Below are positions 39,360-61,731 of a stretch of 64,000 nucleotides of DNA, piece after piece. The notes beneath the pieces are model-generated. The model saw only the letters and a program-made list of their open reading frames with translations, did not search any database and was not told the DNA's origin. The translations under genes were made by a program, and so were the position numbers. The DNA is from Prochlorococcus sp. AG-355-J09 (lineage in GTDB: Bacteria > Cyanobacteriota > Cyanobacteriia > PCC-6307 > Cyanobiaceae): positions 1 to 64,000 of the forward strand of contig QCDO01000007.1 in assembly GCA_003278735.1 (NCBI GenBank). Direction: 5' to 3'. Every line of letters starts with the position of its first letter. Position 1 is the stretch's first letter.

Positions 39360-42300
39360 TTATTGTGATAAGGTCCTCTTTTTGGTGACAAATTTGAATG
39401 CTTTGATTACATCCCCTTCCATCCATGAAGAGAATTTATCGCAGCCAACTCCACATTCAAATCCTGTATTTACTTCTTTTACATCATCTTTAGCTCTTTT
39501 TAGAGAGTCTAAATTACCCTCAAATATTATTTTCTCTGATCTAATCACTCTCAGAGAACAATTCCTCTGTAATTTGCCAGTTTGTATATAACAGCCCGCA
39601 ATAGCTCCTTTACCAACTGCGAAAGTTGCTCTAACTTCAGCTTGCCCTAATGACTCTTCGACAAGATCGGGTTCAAGTAGACCTTCCATGGCCAACTGAA
39701 TATCTTCTAAGAGTTTATAGATTACTTCATATTCTCTAATGTCAACATCATTAGCATCAGCTGCTCTCTTCGCGCCAGAAGCCAATGAGGTGTTAAATCC
39801 AATGATAACTGACCCAGATGCGGCAGCGAGATCTATATCTGTCTCGGTTATTTCTCCAGGAGCAGAAAGTAGGACTCTGACTTGAACTTCATTTTTTGGT
39901 AATTGTTCTAGTGATCCTAATATCGCTTCAACACTACCTTGAACATCAGCTTTGAGAATTAAGTTTAACTCTTTTAGTTCCCCATCATTTGCTTGAGTTG
40001 ATAAGGATGATAAGCTGACTCTTCTAGAGGCCATTTGCTGAGCTAATTTTATGGCTCTAGCATCTGTTGCCCTTTCTCCGACAATCGCTCGCGCAGTCTT
40101 ATCATCAGGGTGGACTTCGAATTCGTCTCCAGCAGTGGGTACTTCACTGAATCCTAGCGCTTCCACTGGGAATGATGGCCCTGCTTCTTTAATTCTATTA
40201 CCATGTTCATCAACCATTGCTCTAATTTTTCCAAGGACTGAACCCGCAGCTAAAACATCTCCAGATTTCAAGGTTCCATTTTGTACTAACAAAGTAGCCA
40301 CAGGCCCTTTTGCTTTGTCTAGGTGGGCTTCAATTACAGTTCCCTTTGCAAATCTATCAGGGTTAGCTTGTAGATCTTCTACCTCTGACACTAATAAAAT
40401 CATTTCGAGTAATTTTTCAATGTTTTGTTTTTTAATAGCACTTACTGGAACCATCACTGTATCTCCTCCCCAATCTTCAGCAATTAAATCTTTCTCTGAT
40501 AGTTCCTGCTTTACTCTTTCTGGAGATGCTCCTTCTTTGTCAATTTTATTAATTGCAACAACAATTGGTACTTTTGCAGCTCTTGCATGACTGATAGCTT
40601 CTAGTGTTTGAGGTCTGCAACCATCATCTGCAGCAACTACAAGAACAGCTACATCTGTAACCTTTGTACCCCTTGCTCTCATTGCAGTAAAGGCTTCATG
40701 ACCAGGGGTATCAAGAAAAGTTAATTTTTTCATTTCAGATTCATGTTCAAATTCAACTTGATAAGCTCCTATGTGTTGAGTGATTCCACCTGCTTCTCCC
40801 GAAGCTACTCTTGATTCTCTGATGGAATCTAAAAGACTTGTTTTGCCATGATCTACATGACCCATCACTGTAATAACAGGTGGTCTTCTTATTAGATTAT
40901 CAATATCTTCAGATTCAATCATATCGACTGTTTTCTCAGCAGCTTCTTGGATATCATCTTGCAAAACAGGTACCCCAAATTCTTCTGCTACTGTTTCAAT
41001 AGTTGCTAAGTCGAGTGATTGAGTAACAGTTGCAGTTATTCCTTTAAAAAAAAGAGATTTTATTATTTCAGAACTTTCAAGACTTAATTTATCGGCTAAT
41101 TCTTGGACTGTTAAATTATCTTCGGGCACGATTATCATTTCAGGTCTTACTTGTTTGGCGTCTTTGGCAGCCTTTAACTCCATAGCTCTTCTTTTCTGTC
41201 TTTGCCTAGTAGTTTCTTTTTTCTTCTTTTTAAATTGTTTATTAGTTTTTTGAGATTTGGATTCAGCAGACTTTTCTTTCTGCGGACGCGCCAAACTAGC
41301 TGATAAGATTGAAGTTTTTTCGCCTGAATATCCACTAGTTTCAGATGTTAATGAATCATCATTCTCACCAATAATATGAACTTTCTGTCTTTGTTTTTGG
41401 GGATTTTTGCTTCTCAATGCTTCAAGTTTTGCGCTATCGTCCCAGTCTGTCTTTCCAGGTTTTTTAGAATTACTTGAAAATGTTCTATGGGGTGGTTTTT
41501 TTGAATTAGGTGCAGTTTGAGGACGAGTATTTGGAGCTTTCGCCTTGTTTTTAGTTGCCTCAATATTTTGTTTTTCGTTATTCTTTGTACCTAGTTTCTC
41601 TTTCTCAGAGTTATTATTTTTTTGAAGTTGTAAAAGTTCGTTTGGTGATACTGGCTTTCTAATCCTAGAGGAATTTTGGCCATTGAATTTAGAACCAGGC
41701 CTATTTGGCATACCAGGTCTATTAGGATTGCCTTGCCTATTAAAGGATCCAGGTCTGCCTTGATCTGAAGGTTTGTTTCTTAAACCAGGCCTATTGGGCA
41801 TGCCAGGTCTATTAGGATTGCCTTGCCTATTAAAGGATCCAGGTCTGCCTTGATCTGAAGGTTTGTTTCTTAAACCAGGCCTATTGGGCATGCCAGGTCT
41901 GTTGGGAGAACCAGGTCTGTTTGAGGCAGTTTGTTTAAAAGCAATGTTTTGCCTATTATTATTTTGCTTATTTGGATTTATTTTTGGATCTTCTCTTCTT
42001 ATTGGAGCTCCTACTAGCTCAGGGGTTTTCATTCTATTATTAAAATTTTTTGTTTTAGGTTTGTTTGTATTTTGATCAGGTTTGTTCGATAGTCGTCTTT
42101 TATCCCCTGCACTGGAGATGTTCTGGGAAGATTCATTAGATTTAAAATTATTGTTTATATTTTTAGGCTTTGCAATTAATTGAATAGGTGGTTTTGCTGG
42201 ACTTTTGATAGGTGGGGTTGTGTTATTTTCTAAAGTTTTTTTATCTTGGTTGAAATTTTGTGAAGGTTTTCTATTGGAATTTGTAAGATTTGCTCGGGAT

Positions 42301-42698
42301 TGTGAACTGTTATCAAAATTAGGTTTATTGGGATTTTGTAGTTGATTTGAAATTATTTTTACACTCTCAGGTTTATTAATAGGCTTCATCAACAATGGCT
42401 TTTTGTTTGAATTATCATCGAGAGTTTTCCCTTTCATAGAAGAGATAAGAGATTCATTTTCAGTGTTTTGTTTATAATTATCTTTTTTAATTGAAGGTTT
42501 GTTAATGGAAAGTATTTTTTTATCTGAATTCTTTTTATTAATAAGATTTTTAATTTTTTTTGCCTCTTCTGCACTAATAGAACTGCTATGGCTTTTTACT
42601 GAAATTGAAAGTTTTTGAGCGGCATCAAGTATATCTTTATTTTCCAGATTTAAGTCTCTGGAAAGTTCGTAAATTCTGATTTTATCGCTGATAGTCAT
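39360..42698 (-). CDS. infB: Translation initiation factor IF-2
   Basis: A 1112-residue GTPase that places initiator tRNA on the ribosome. The N-terminal IF2N motif ([10 protein letters not shown]-like [16 protein letters not shown]) is followed by a very long, low-complexity region (about 60-500) rich in Asn, Pro, Lys and Arg. A second IF2N ([15 protein letters not shown]) precedes the G domain ([26 protein letters not shown]) and domains II-IV with GYNTS-type ends ([16 protein letters not shown]). The N-region holds an exact 90-bp duplication. It closes the rimP-nusA-ylxR-infB operon. Confidence 0.97.
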   Translation of the reverse strand: MTISDKIRIYELSRDLNLENKDILDAAQKLSISVKSHSSSISAEEAKKIKNLINKKNSDKKILSINKPSIKKDNYKQNTENESLISSMKGKTLDDNSNKKPLLMKPINKPESVKIISNQLQNPNKPNFDNSSQSRANLTNSNRKPSQNFNQDKKTLENNTTPPIKSPAKPPIQLIAKPKNINNNFKSNESSQNISSAGDKRRLSNKPDQNTNKPKTKNFNNRMKTPELVGAPIRREDPKINPNKQNNNRQNIAFKQTASNRPGSPNRPGMPNRPGLRNKPSDQGRPGSFNRQGNPNRPGMPNRPGLRNKPSDQGRPGSFNRQGNPNRPGMPNRPGSKFNGQNSSRIRKPVSPNELLQLQKNNNSEKEKLGTKNNEKQNIEATKNKAKAPNTRPQTAPNSKKPPHRTFSSNSKKPGKTDWDDSAKLEALRSKNPQKQRQKVHIIGENDDSLTSETSGYSGEKTSILSASLARPQKEKSAESKSQKTNKQFKKKKKETTRQRQKRRAMELKAAKDAKQVRPEMIIVPEDNLTVQELADKLSLESSEIIKSLFFKGITATVTQSLDLATIETVAEEFGVPVLQDDIQEAAEKTVDMIESEDIDNLIRRPPVITVMGHVDHGKTSLLDSIRESRVASGEAGGITQHIGAYQVEFEHESEMKKLTFLDTPGHEAFTAMRARGTKVTDVAVLVVAADDGCRPQTLEAISHARAAKVPIVVAINKIDKEGASPERVKQELSEKDLIAEDWGGDTVMVPVSAIKKQNIEKLLEMILLVSEVEDLQANPDRFAKGTVIEAHLDKAKGPVATLLVQNGTLKSGDVLAAGSVLGKIRAMVDEHGNRIKEAGPSFPVEALGFSEVPTAGDEFEVHPDDKTARAIVGERATDARAIKLAQQMASRRVSLSSLSTQANDGELKELNLILKADVQGSVEAILGSLEQLPKNEVQVRVLLSAPGEITETDIDLAAASGSVIIGFNTSLASGAKRAADANDVDIREYEVIYKLLEDIQLAMEGLLEPDLVEESLGQAEVRATFAVGKGAIAGCYIQTGKLQRNCSLRVIRSEKIIFEGNLDSLKRAKDDVKEVNTGFECGVGCDKFSSWMEGDVIKAFKFVTKKRTLSQ
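41701..41900 (-). repeat. infB: 90-bp tandem repeat inside infB
   Basis: The segment starting CTATTTGGCATACCAGGTCT at 41701 recurs at 41791 and in part at 41881, so the period is 90 bp (30 codons). Copies one and two differ by few bases across the full 90 bp, including the GGATCC site in each, and the third covers about 20 bp before diverging. In the protein it encodes [20 protein letters not shown]-type units. The near-identity indicates a recent duplication or gene conversion. Confidence 0.92.
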
Positions 42699-42757
42699 TT
42701 AATCTGATTTGTTCTCTTTTTTTTAAATAGGAGAGGATTTAGTTTAATTATATTCCC

Positions 42758-43030
42758 TTAATGGGGATAGTTATTGTAGCTTGTAATTTCTTTTTCAAAA
42801 ATTTCAATAAATTCAGGTTCTAAAAATGTTTTTAAAGCTTTCTGAAGCTTTTTTTTGATCTTTGAATCTGAGTAGCATTTTTTTGACTTGCAAATGTAAG
42901 CTGATCTCCCCATACCCTTTTGAAGCATGATGCCTTGCTTATGATCTTTAGTAATCTTTAAAAGATCTTTCCGGTCATATGTTTTTCTACATGAAATGCA
43001 TACACGCAAAACAGGGATTTGTTTTATCAC
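42758..43030 (-). CDS. ylxR: YlxR-family RNA-binding protein (DUF448)
   Basis: A 90-residue protein with the RVCISCRKTYDRKDLLKI start and GMGRSAYICKSKKCY middle typical of YlxR/DUF448, which binds RNA. The conserved Cys positions and the GRSAYIC motif are present. It lies between nusA and infB as in most bacteria and overlaps the nusA stop by 4 bp, indicating translational coupling. Confidence 0.92.
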   Translation of the reverse strand: MIKQIPVLRVCISCRKTYDRKDLLKITKDHKQGIMLQKGMGRSAYICKSKKCYSDSKIKKKLQKALKTFLEPEFIEIFEKEITSYNNYPH

Positions 43031-44430
43031 CGTTTTTTCTCCTCTTTGGCAGATGTCTCAGTATCTTGAACAGTCTCTGATGGATCAGCATCTGTGAATT
43101 GTTCTCCTTCGTATTGTTCCTCTTCATATTCTTCTTCATCTTCGGGAAGGGGATAAAGCTCTCTTAATCTTGCATCTTCTGCAGCACGCTCAGCTTGTTC
43201 TGCTTCTAATCTTAGTTCAGCTTCTCTCTGGAGATTCTCTTCATCTTCCCTTTGAGTGATTAATTCAGAGACTGCAGCATCTTCTGCTTCCTGATCGTAT
43301 TCATGTGAGTTTTTAACGTCAATCTTCCAACCAGTTAATCTTGCGGCAAGTCTTACATTTTGACCTTCCCTACCGATTGCGAGACTTAATTGATCGGGAG
43401 GAACTAGTACATGCGCGTGTTGACCTGCTGGGTCTACAAGTCTTACTTGATCGACTTTAGCAGGACTTAAAGAGTTTAAAATATATTGTATTGGATTAGA
43501 TGACCATTTAATAACATCAATTTTTTCTCCTCTCAGTTCATTTACTACTTGTTGAATTCTTGCTCCTCTAGCCCCAATACATGCACCTACAGGGTCCACT
43601 TCTTCTTCGACACTATCAACAGCTACTTTTGTTCTTGGCCCAACACCTCTCGAGGGAGGATTGGCTTCTCTTGAAACAGCAACAATTTTCACTGTACCTT
43701 CTTGAATTTCCGGTACTTCATTTTCAAATAAATAAACAACTAATCCAGCATTAGCTCTGCTTACAAAAAGTTGCGGCCCTTTTCTGGCTATTTCACTAAC
43801 TTCTTTCAAGAATACTTTGAAAGTTGCATTAGCTCTATAATTATCATTTGGTAATTGATCTCTTTTAGGAAGTTCGGCTTCCACTTCAGGTCTTCCAATA
43901 CCAGAACTAACTCCCATAATGACTGATTGTCTCTCAAATCTTATAACTCTTGCAGTTAAAACAGGATCTTCCAAATCCGCAAATTCTTCTTGGATCATTT
44001 TTCGTTGTTGATCTCTTAATTTTTGGGCTAAAACTTGCTTTGTTGTTGAAGCAGCCATTCGCCCAAAATCCTCTTTTTCTGGAGTAACGTCTAAAACAAC
44101 TGTGTCACCTATTTGAGCATCATCAGCAACTTGTTTAACTTCTATAAGAGATATTTGATGATCTTCGCTCTCAACTTCTTCAACTATTATTTTACTCGAT
44201 AGTATCCTATAACCTTCTTCATCTAGATCTAGTCCAACATCAAAATTACTAAAATATTCCTCATCAAATGGATCTTGGTTAACTCCAATGTAAAAAGTTT
44301 TTCTATATTTTTCGTATCCCTTTAACAAAGCTTCGCGTAAGGCTACTTCAACGATATTAGGAGGTAACTTTTTTTCCTCACTAATATCTTCAATAAGATT
44401 GTTTAAACCTGGGAGAATAACTAATGCCAT
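43027..44430 (-). CDS. nusA: Transcription termination/antitermination protein NusA
   Basis: A 467-residue RNA polymerase accessory factor. The N-terminal domain (LVILPGLNNLIEDISEEKKL start) is followed by an S1 domain (about 140-205), then the KH domains with GACIGARGARIQQVVNELRG and QLSLAIGREGQNVRLAARLT (about 275-365). The C-terminal part (about 375-467) is a Glu-rich helical tail, with no AR repeats of the E. coli type. It is a normal cyanobacterial NusA. Confidence 0.96.
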   Translation of the reverse strand: MALVILPGLNNLIEDISEEKKLPPNIVEVALREALLKGYEKYRKTFYIGVNQDPFDEEYFSNFDVGLDLDEEGYRILSSKIIVEEVESEDHQISLIEVKQVADDAQIGDTVVLDVTPEKEDFGRMAASTTKQVLAQKLRDQQRKMIQEEFADLEDPVLTARVIRFERQSVIMGVSSGIGRPEVEAELPKRDQLPNDNYRANATFKVFLKEVSEIARKGPQLFVSRANAGLVVYLFENEVPEIQEGTVKIVAVSREANPPSRGVGPRTKVAVDSVEEEVDPVGACIGARGARIQQVVNELRGEKIDVIKWSSNPIQYILNSLSPAKVDQVRLVDPAGQHAHVLVPPDQLSLAIGREGQNVRLAARLTGWKIDVKNSHEYDQEAEDAAVSELITQREDEENLQREAELRLEAEQAERAAEDARLRELYPLPEDEEEYEEEQYEGEQFTDADPSETVQDTETSAKEEKKR

Positions 44431-44466
44431 CTATGATGGGGAAATTGAATAATGGTTGAATAATAA

Positions 44467-44934
44467 TTAATCTTTTAAGGTACAAAGACTAATTTTTAAT
44501 ACTTCTTCGAAAGGGATTTTCTTTATCCTACCTTTAATGTTAATGGCTAAATAGTCATTAGACTTTTCATAAAGTAAACCATTCAGGAATTTTATTTTTG
44601 AATTCTTTTGGTTTAACTCAACATTAACTGGAAAACCCTTAAAAGTTTTGAAGTCTCTTTCTGAGGTTAATTCATCACTGACCCCTTGACTACTAATTTC
44701 TAACACATATGAACAATTTAAAAGATTTGATTTTTCTATTTCGTCAGACGCTGGGGTATTAAATAGCGCACAATCATCTAAGGAAATGTCATCTCCATTA
44801 GTTTTTCTTATGGTTATTTCAATAACTATCGGATTTTGATTAGTTTGTATATTTAAACTATATATTTCTAAATCCCTTACATAAGCCACTTTTTCTAGCA
44901 GAGCTTCGAGTTTACTTTTGTTTTCTTTATTCAA
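44467..44934 (-). CDS. rimP: Ribosome maturation factor RimP
   Basis: A 155-residue protein for 30S subunit maturation, first gene of the rimP-nusA-ylxR-infB operon. The conserved [20 protein letters not shown] block is a form of the RimP E(V/I)SSPG motif in which Pro is replaced (SSQGV), and the C-terminal Sm-like domain follows ([20 protein letters not shown]-like). The sequence is divergent compared with other RimP proteins, but position and length support it. Confidence 0.88.
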   Translation of the reverse strand: MNKENKSKLEALLEKVAYVRDLEIYSLNIQTNQNPIVIEITIRKTNGDDISLDDCALFNTPASDEIEKSNLLNCSYVLEISSQGVSDELTSERDFKTFKGFPVNVELNQKNSKIKFLNGLLYEKSNDYLAINIKGRIKKIPFEEVLKISLCTLKD

Positions 44935-45093
44935 ATCTATTTATAAATTTATTTTAAATTTATTTTCACATATTAATAAGTTTTTTCTATAGAAAAATTT
45001 AAAAATTTGCATTTTATGGATGTAAACAAAAAAACAACATTAATCTTTTTCTTCAATTAGATTTATCTAATAAACTCAAAAGCAACTAATTAA

Positions 45094-46224
<1,131 letters not shown>

Positions 46225-46271
46225 AGCACCCATTGAAATTTAATAATCTATAACCATTAGAGAAAAAGATT

Positions 46272-46985
46272 GTGGATTCACAAACTCAAATGAAACAAGT
46301 AGTTGCTGATGCAGCAATTAGTGAAGTAAAGAGTGGCATGATCATAGGATTAGGGTCTGGATCTACAGCTGCGTTAATGATAAAAAGCCTTGCGGATGAA
46401 ATACATTCAGGAAAGCTCCATAATATAAGAGGTGTTGCAACTTCTTTTCAATCAGAAGTTTTAGCGCTTGAACTGGATATCCCGCTTATCGATTTAGCTT
46501 CTGTATCTCAAATTGATTTAGCCATTGATGGAGCAGATGAAGTTGATCCAGGATTTCAATTAATAAAAGGAGGAGGAGCATGCCATGTTAGAGAAAAGTT
46601 AGTAGCATCTAAAGCTAATCAATTGTTGATAGTTGTTGATGAAACTAAACTTGTACAAAATCTAAATCAATCTTTCCCTTTACCTGTAGAAGTTCTTCCA
46701 AATGCTTGGAAGCAAGTTCAGGAAATCATTTCAAAAATGAATGGCAGTTCTACTTTAAGAATGGCTACTAAAAAAGCTGGCCCTGTGGTTACTGACCAAG
46801 GCAACCTCATCCTAGATGTATTATTTAATGATGGTATTAAAAATCCAAAAGACATTGAAATGAAGATTAATAATATTCCAGGAGTATTAGAAAATGGATT
46901 ATTCGTTGATCTTACAGACAAAGTATTAGTTGGTAAAATTGAAGACGACATTCCATTGGTTTACTCACCCTCAAGAGCTGGCTAA
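46272..46985 (+). CDS. rpiA: Ribose-5-phosphate isomerase A
   Basis: A 237-residue enzyme interconverting ribose-5-P and ribulose-5-P in the Calvin and pentose phosphate cycles. [12 protein letters not shown] (phosphate loop), the [20 protein letters not shown] catalytic block and the C-terminal [19 protein letters not shown] are all intact. The start is GTG at 46272. It is convergent with hisD and the stop codons overlap by 4 bp, so both reading frames share TAA/TAG sequence. Confidence 0.96.
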   Translation: MDSQTQMKQVVADAAISEVKSGMIIGLGSGSTAALMIKSLADEIHSGKLHNIRGVATSFQSEVLALELDIPLIDLASVSQIDLAIDGADEVDPGFQLIKGGGACHVREKLVASKANQLLIVVDETKLVQNLNQSFPLPVEVLPNAWKQVQEIISKMNGSSTLRMATKKAGPVVTDQGNLILDVLFNDGIKNPKDIEMKINNIPGVLENGLFVDLTDKVLVGKIEDDIPLVYSPSRAG

Positions 46986-48268
46986 TCTTCAAATCTTATT
47001 TGTACAGAGTTGGCGTGGCTATGTAAGCCCTCACTTTTAGCAAGATTAATAATATCAAGGCTATTAATTTTTAAACTTTTTTCATTAAATTCTATTATTG
47101 AAGTATTTTTCATAAAAGTTTCAACCCCTAAAGAACCGCTAAATCTAGAATTACCTGATGTGGGTAAAGTATGATTTGGTCCAGCAAGATAATCTCCAAC
47201 AGCTTCTGGGGTCCATTTCCCTAAAAATATTGCTCCTGCATTCTCTATTCCTGCAAGAATTTTTTTGGAATTCATAGTAAGGATTTCTAGGTGTTCAGGG
47301 GCAAAGTTATTGCTTAGTTCAATACACAATTCGTAATTATCGCAAATCACAATCAAACCCCAATTTTTTATTGATTGCATACAAATTTCTTTTCTTGGAT
47401 GATCGTCTATTTTTTTATAAATTTCCTCTAAAACTTCTTTTGCCTGGTTCTTTGATGTAGTTAGAAGTATTGATGAAGCTAAAGGATCATGTTCTGCTTG
47501 CGCTAATAGATCTGATGCTACATGAGTGCTTTGAGCTGTTTCATCTGCAATGATTAATATTTCACTTGGACCAGCTAAAGAATCGATCCCTGTAGAGCCA
47601 TAAATGAGTTTTTTCGCAGTTGTAACATATATATTCCCTGGACCTGAAATAACATCAACTTTATTGATTTGATTTGTGCCAAATGCTAAAGCTCCAATTG
47701 CTTGAGCTCCTCCAATTCTAAAAACTTTATTGATCCCTGATAAGTGCGCTGCCGCTAAAACAGTTTTGTTTATTTCTCCATTTTTATTCCCAGGAGATAC
47801 CATTATAATTTCTTCTACTCCTGCTACTTTTGCAGGTATAGCATTCATCAATACTGTACTTGGATAAGCAGCTCTACCTCCAGGAATATAAAGACCTGCA
47901 TTTTTAACTGGTTTCCATCTTCTTTGGACAGTATCACCATATTCACCTTTTATAGTGAAAGATTGAGGAATTTCTTTTTCATGGAATTTTTGAATTCTTT
48001 TATGAGCTACCACAAGTGAGTTTTTCAAATTATTATCAATTTCATCCCATGCATTTTTTATTTGATCCTCACTTACTTGCATAGGGTCAGGATCGAAACC
48101 ATCAAATTTTTTTGTATATTGTTGTACCGCTTTATCTCCAGAGATTTTTATCTCTTGAAGAATTTCTTCAACAATTGTATTTATTTTATTATTGTTATCT
48201 GAATTAGTTCGCGTAGAAATTCTTTTTAATTCTTCGATAGCTTCTTTTTTATTATTTATGATCTTCAT
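46982..48268 (-). CDS. hisD: Histidinol dehydrogenase
   Basis: A 428-residue zinc enzyme catalysing the last two steps of histidine synthesis. The signature [18 protein letters not shown] is followed by the zinc-site residues around [20 protein letters not shown] and [15 protein letters not shown], and the C-terminal [20 protein letters not shown] region. It is full length. The start ATG at 48268 is preceded by a gap of 120 bp shared with divergent rpsT. Confidence 0.96.
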   Translation of the reverse strand: MKIINNKKEAIEELKRISTRTNSDNNNKINTIVEEILQEIKISGDKAVQQYTKKFDGFDPDPMQVSEDQIKNAWDEIDNNLKNSLVVAHKRIQKFHEKEIPQSFTIKGEYGDTVQRRWKPVKNAGLYIPGGRAAYPSTVLMNAIPAKVAGVEEIIMVSPGNKNGEINKTVLAAAHLSGINKVFRIGGAQAIGALAFGTNQINKVDVISGPGNIYVTTAKKLIYGSTGIDSLAGPSEILIIADETAQSTHVASDLLAQAEHDPLASSILLTTSKNQAKEVLEEIYKKIDDHPRKEICMQSIKNWGLIVICDNYELCIELSNNFAPEHLEILTMNSKKILAGIENAGAIFLGKWTPEAVGDYLAGPNHTLPTSGNSRFSGSLGVETFMKNTSIIEFNEKSLKINSLDIINLAKSEGLHSHANSVQIRFED

Positions 48269-48388
48269 TTGCTTAATTTTTTCAAATAGTGAGGCTCAAA
48301 AACCAATTTAATATCCTCTAAATTATATATGATTGATTAGTAGACGATTAATTTGTTATGATGGGATTCTTCTATTTACGCACACTCT

Positions 48389-48682
48389 GTGGCCAACAAC
48401 AAATCAGCAAAAAAGAGAATACAAATTGCCGAAAGAAATCGTTTAATAAATAAGTCATATAAATCCACTGTTAGGACTTTAACCAAAAAAACATTAGAGA
48501 ATTGTGAAAAATATAAAAAAACCCCCAATGAGGATAATAAAAATTTAGTGAAAGCAAGTCTTAATAAAGCTTTTAGCTTAATTGATAAAGCAGTTAAAAA
48601 AAATGTTCTTCATAAGAACAACGGTGCTAATAAAAAATCGAAAATCAACAATTTTGTAAAAACTACTTTTACCACTAAGTAA
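48389..48682 (+). CDS. rpsT: 30S ribosomal protein S20
   Basis: A 97-residue helical small-subunit protein starting at GTG 48389 with V/MANNKSAKKRIQIAERNRLI and containing KSTVRTLTKK and the KAFSLIDKAVKKNVLHKNNG block. The C-terminal lysine-rich end is usual. Its gene is transcribed apart from the ribosomal operons and is followed 17 bp later by tatD; S20 often regulates its own translation. Confidence 0.94.
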   Translation: MANNKSAKKRIQIAERNRLINKSYKSTVRTLTKKTLENCEKYKKTPNEDNKNLVKASLNKAFSLIDKAVKKNVLHKNNGANKKSKINNFVKTTFTTK

Positions 48683-48699
48683 AAAGACAGATCATAATT

Positions 48700-49509
48700 A
48701 TGAGCGATATAGAACTCTTAGACTCGCACTGTCATTTAATATTTGAAAATTTTGAGGGAGATCTTGATGATGTTATTTTAAGATTGCGTCAAAAAGGTGT
48801 AAAAAAATTAGTTCATGCTTGTTGTGAATTAACAGAAATTCCAAAGTTGAAAAAAATATCCCACGAATTTAATGAAATTTACTATTCAGTTGGTTTGCAT
48901 CCGCTAGAAGCAAGAAAATGGGAACAAAGTTCAAAGTCCATTCTTAGAAAATCAGCTCTAGAAGATAGACGAGTTGTAGCTATTGGAGAATTAGGCTTAG
49001 ATTTTTTTAAAAATGAAAATAAAACTCAGCAGATCGAAGCACTTATTCCGCAAATGGAGTTAGCTCATGAACTTCAGTTGCCAGTAATTATCCATTGCAG
49101 AGATGCTGCAAATGCAATGATTGAGATATGTAGTGATCTCTCTAAAAAAGGAAAATGTCCTGATGGAGTACTTCATTGTTGGACAGGAACACCAAAAGAA
49201 ATGAAGCGATTTTTAAATCTTGGATTTTACATCAGTTTTAGTGGTATAGTTACTTTTCCAAAAGCACATGACCTTCATGAGTGTGCCAAAATAGTCCCAA
49301 ATGATAAATACTTAATTGAAACTGACTCACCATTTTTAGCCCCTGTTCCTCATAGGGGTAAGAGAAATGAACCTGCGTTTGTTGAAAATGTTGCCAATTT
49401 TATGGCGGATTTAAGATCTACTGAATTAACCACAATTGCTAAAGAGTCATATAAGAATGCTGAAGATTTGTTTAAATTTGACTTGTTAAGTAGGCCCAGC
49501 AGCTGTTAA
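48700..49509 (+). CDS. tatD: TatD-family metal-dependent DNase
   Basis: A 269-residue TIM-barrel hydrolase. It shows LLDSHCHLIFENFEGDLDDV (metal-binding HxH), IGELGLDFF (Glu ligand), VIIHCRDAANAMI (His), VLHCWTGT (His) and LIETDSPFLAPVPHRGKRNE (Asp and active-site tail). All TatD metal ligands are visible. Members act as 3'-5' exonucleases or DNases; the precise role is debated. It follows rpsT in cyanobacterial gene order. Confidence 0.92.
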   Translation: MSDIELLDSHCHLIFENFEGDLDDVILRLRQKGVKKLVHACCELTEIPKLKKISHEFNEIYYSVGLHPLEARKWEQSSKSILRKSALEDRRVVAIGELGLDFFKNENKTQQIEALIPQMELAHELQLPVIIHCRDAANAMIEICSDLSKKGKCPDGVLHCWTGTPKEMKRFLNLGFYISFSGIVTFPKAHDLHECAKIVPNDKYLIETDSPFLAPVPHRGKRNEPAFVENVANFMADLRSTELTTIAKESYKNAEDLFKFDLLSRPSSC

Positions 49510-49730
49510 GATGAGGAATTACTGGAAATTTTTCTTAATTTTTTGACTTTAACTTACACAATAAAAGATTTATCAGCATTAAACAAAATTTAAATCTTTT
49601 TTATTAGATTGTTTTTTTGTTGAAATCGAGATTTATTGTTTGATCTCATTTAAAGTGAACAGTTAAAGAACTAATTATTGAGTAGATTAAAAGTAAATAG
49701 TAAATCTCACAAAATCGCAGGTTTTCTTGG

Positions 49731-54967
<5,237 letters not shown>

Positions 54968-54974
54968 TCTTTAA

Positions 54975-59102
<4,128 letters not shown>

Positions 59103-59132
59103 TTATTATCTATTATTATTTTTAGTGACTAG

Positions 59133-59309
<177 letters not shown>

Positions 59310-59326
59310 AAATAGTTTTTAAATAA

Positions 59327-60385
<1,059 letters not shown>

Positions 60386-60433
60386 TATTATCTAATAAAA
60401 ATTTTTTAAAAGTTTCTTAAACAGGTTATTATT

Positions 60434-60580
60434 GTGTTAATTAATCTTAAATCTTTGGGTTTTATTAAGACAAAAATTTTACCTTTCGCTATCGTTTCAC
60501 TTTTTGGGATTGCGTTTTTTGCAGTAAGTGCAAGAATTTGGTTGCCTGGTGATATGATGTCTCCTGCGCCTATAAATTAA
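60434..60580 (+). CDS. Small single-helix membrane protein, 48 residues
   Basis: A short frame from GTG 60434 to TAA 60580. It begins V/MLINLKSLGFIKTKILPFAI and ends DMMSPAPIN. One strong hydrophobic helix (about residues 16-34: ILPFAIVSLFGIAFFAVSA) is preceded by basic residues, so the N-terminus would face the cytoplasm. I recognise no family. The length, the position between rlmN and the HEAT gene and the clean frame suggest a real gene, but the evidence is compositional. Confidence 0.6.
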   Translation: MLINLKSLGFIKTKILPFAIVSLFGIAFFAVSARIWLPGDMMSPAPIN

Positions 60581-60598
60581 TATTTTTAGTTTTTCAAA

Positions 60599-61366
60599 AT
60601 GACAAATAATAAGGATCCTAACAAAGAAATCTTAGCTGATATCGCTGTTGATCCAGATGTTTTAGCGCAAGAATTGGCCTTAGAAATTGAAATAGATCCT
60701 TTAGAACAAATCGATGAAGATTCTTTTTCAAAAGGTTTAAACATAACTCAGGAGTGCAACGAAGCATTAAAAATGCTTAAAGGTAATAGAGAAGAAAGAA
60801 TACAGGGATTAAGAATATTTTGTGAATATAGAGATTCTAGATCTTTCCCCCTCTTGTTACCATTACTTGATCAACCTTGTCCTGTTGAAAGAATGAGTGT
60901 CGTATATGCTTTAGGTCGTAATCCATGCCCTAGCGCGGTCGAGAAACTTGTCAGTCTTTTGGAGACTGACGATAATGCTTATGTCAGAAGAGCAACTGCA
61001 TGGAGTTTGGCTAATTATGATAATCAAATTGTTTTGAAGCCATTAATAAATGCTTTGAAGAACGATGTTGCTGCAGTAAGGTTATGGTCATCTAGTTCTC
61101 TAGCTGAAATCGGCAATGTTTCTTTGGGAAATGCTCAATTGGCAGCCGAACAACTTTTAATAAGTTTAAAAATAGATAATGAACCAGGTGTAAGAAGTAA
61201 TTGCATCTGGTCATTATGTAGATTGTACGAAAAATTAAACATTACATTTCAAGAAAGTTTCGTCGATGAATGTACCAAGATAGCTCTTTTTGATAAAGAA
61301 CCTTCTGTTATGGAAGAGGCGAAAACTGCCTTGGATTCAATGGGTATGCAAGGTTTTTATAATTAA
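60599..61366 (+). CDS. HEAT-repeat protein, NblB/PBS-lyase-like
   Basis: A 255-residue all-helical protein. An acidic N-terminus (about 1-50) is followed by at least four HEAT repeats, for example RSFPLLLPLLDQPCPVERMS, YVRRATAWSLANYDNQIVLK and AAVRLWSSSSLAEIGNVSLG. The repeats resemble the PBS-lyase HEAT family of cyanobacteria (NblB, CpcE/F). No phycobilisome genes are visible here and Prochlorococcus lacks phycobilisomes, so a role outside bilin attachment, perhaps in chlorophyll or photosystem protein handling, is more likely. This is an inference. Confidence 0.82.
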   Translation: MTNNKDPNKEILADIAVDPDVLAQELALEIEIDPLEQIDEDSFSKGLNITQECNEALKMLKGNREERIQGLRIFCEYRDSRSFPLLLPLLDQPCPVERMSVVYALGRNPCPSAVEKLVSLLETDDNAYVRRATAWSLANYDNQIVLKPLINALKNDVAAVRLWSSSSLAEIGNVSLGNAQLAAEQLLISLKIDNEPGVRSNCIWSLCRLYEKLNITFQESFVDECTKIALFDKEPSVMEEAKTALDSMGMQGFYN

Positions 61367-61515
61367 AAATCTTAATTTTTTTACAAGAACACTATATAAC
61401 TAATTAATTTATCAGATATTCAATATAAAAAATTAAAATTAATTAACTTGTACCAACTGAAACAGAATATTTTCGTTATTCTATATAAAGTAAAATTACT
61501 TAGTACTTGAGTTTA

Positions 61516-61731
61516 ATGCCTCAAAGAACATTGAGATTCAAAATTCATCAAGACGGAAGAGTTGAAGAGACTGTTCAGGGATTTACTGGTAATTCATGCA
61601 ATGAAGCTACAAAAAAACTCGAAGACGCTCTTGGTAAAGTAACAGTTAAAAACAAAACTTCTGATGCTTTCATCTCAAATCAAAGTGAAAACTTAAACCA
61701 ATTAAATCACGAATCTAATGTCACACTTTAG
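61516..61731 (+). CDS. DUF2997-family protein
   Basis: A 71-residue protein from ATG 61516 (MPQRTLRFKIHQDGRVEETV), with the family's QDGRVEETVQGFTGNSC centre and a helical EATKKLEDALGKV. The frame opens further upstream to a TTG at 61507, adding three residues. This small family occurs beside DUF1257/Ycf35 and ferredoxin genes in cyanobacteria, exactly as seen here. The biochemical role is unknown. Its end overlaps the next gene by 14 bp. Confidence 0.82.
   Translation: MPQRTLRFKIHQDGRVEETVQGFTGNSCNEATKKLEDALGKVTVKNKTSDAFISNQSENLNQLNHESNVTL

Noticed and set aside
40051-40590. 179-codon plus-strand frame within infB
   Set aside because: It is antisense to the conserved IF-2 G domain; the Ser/Thr/Ala-rich composition is a by-product of codon bias on the other strand.
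41701-41900. CRISPR-like direct repeat
   Set aside because: The repeats are in frame within infB with a 90-bp period (multiple of three), encode ordinary IF-2 spacer sequence and have no spacers between them.
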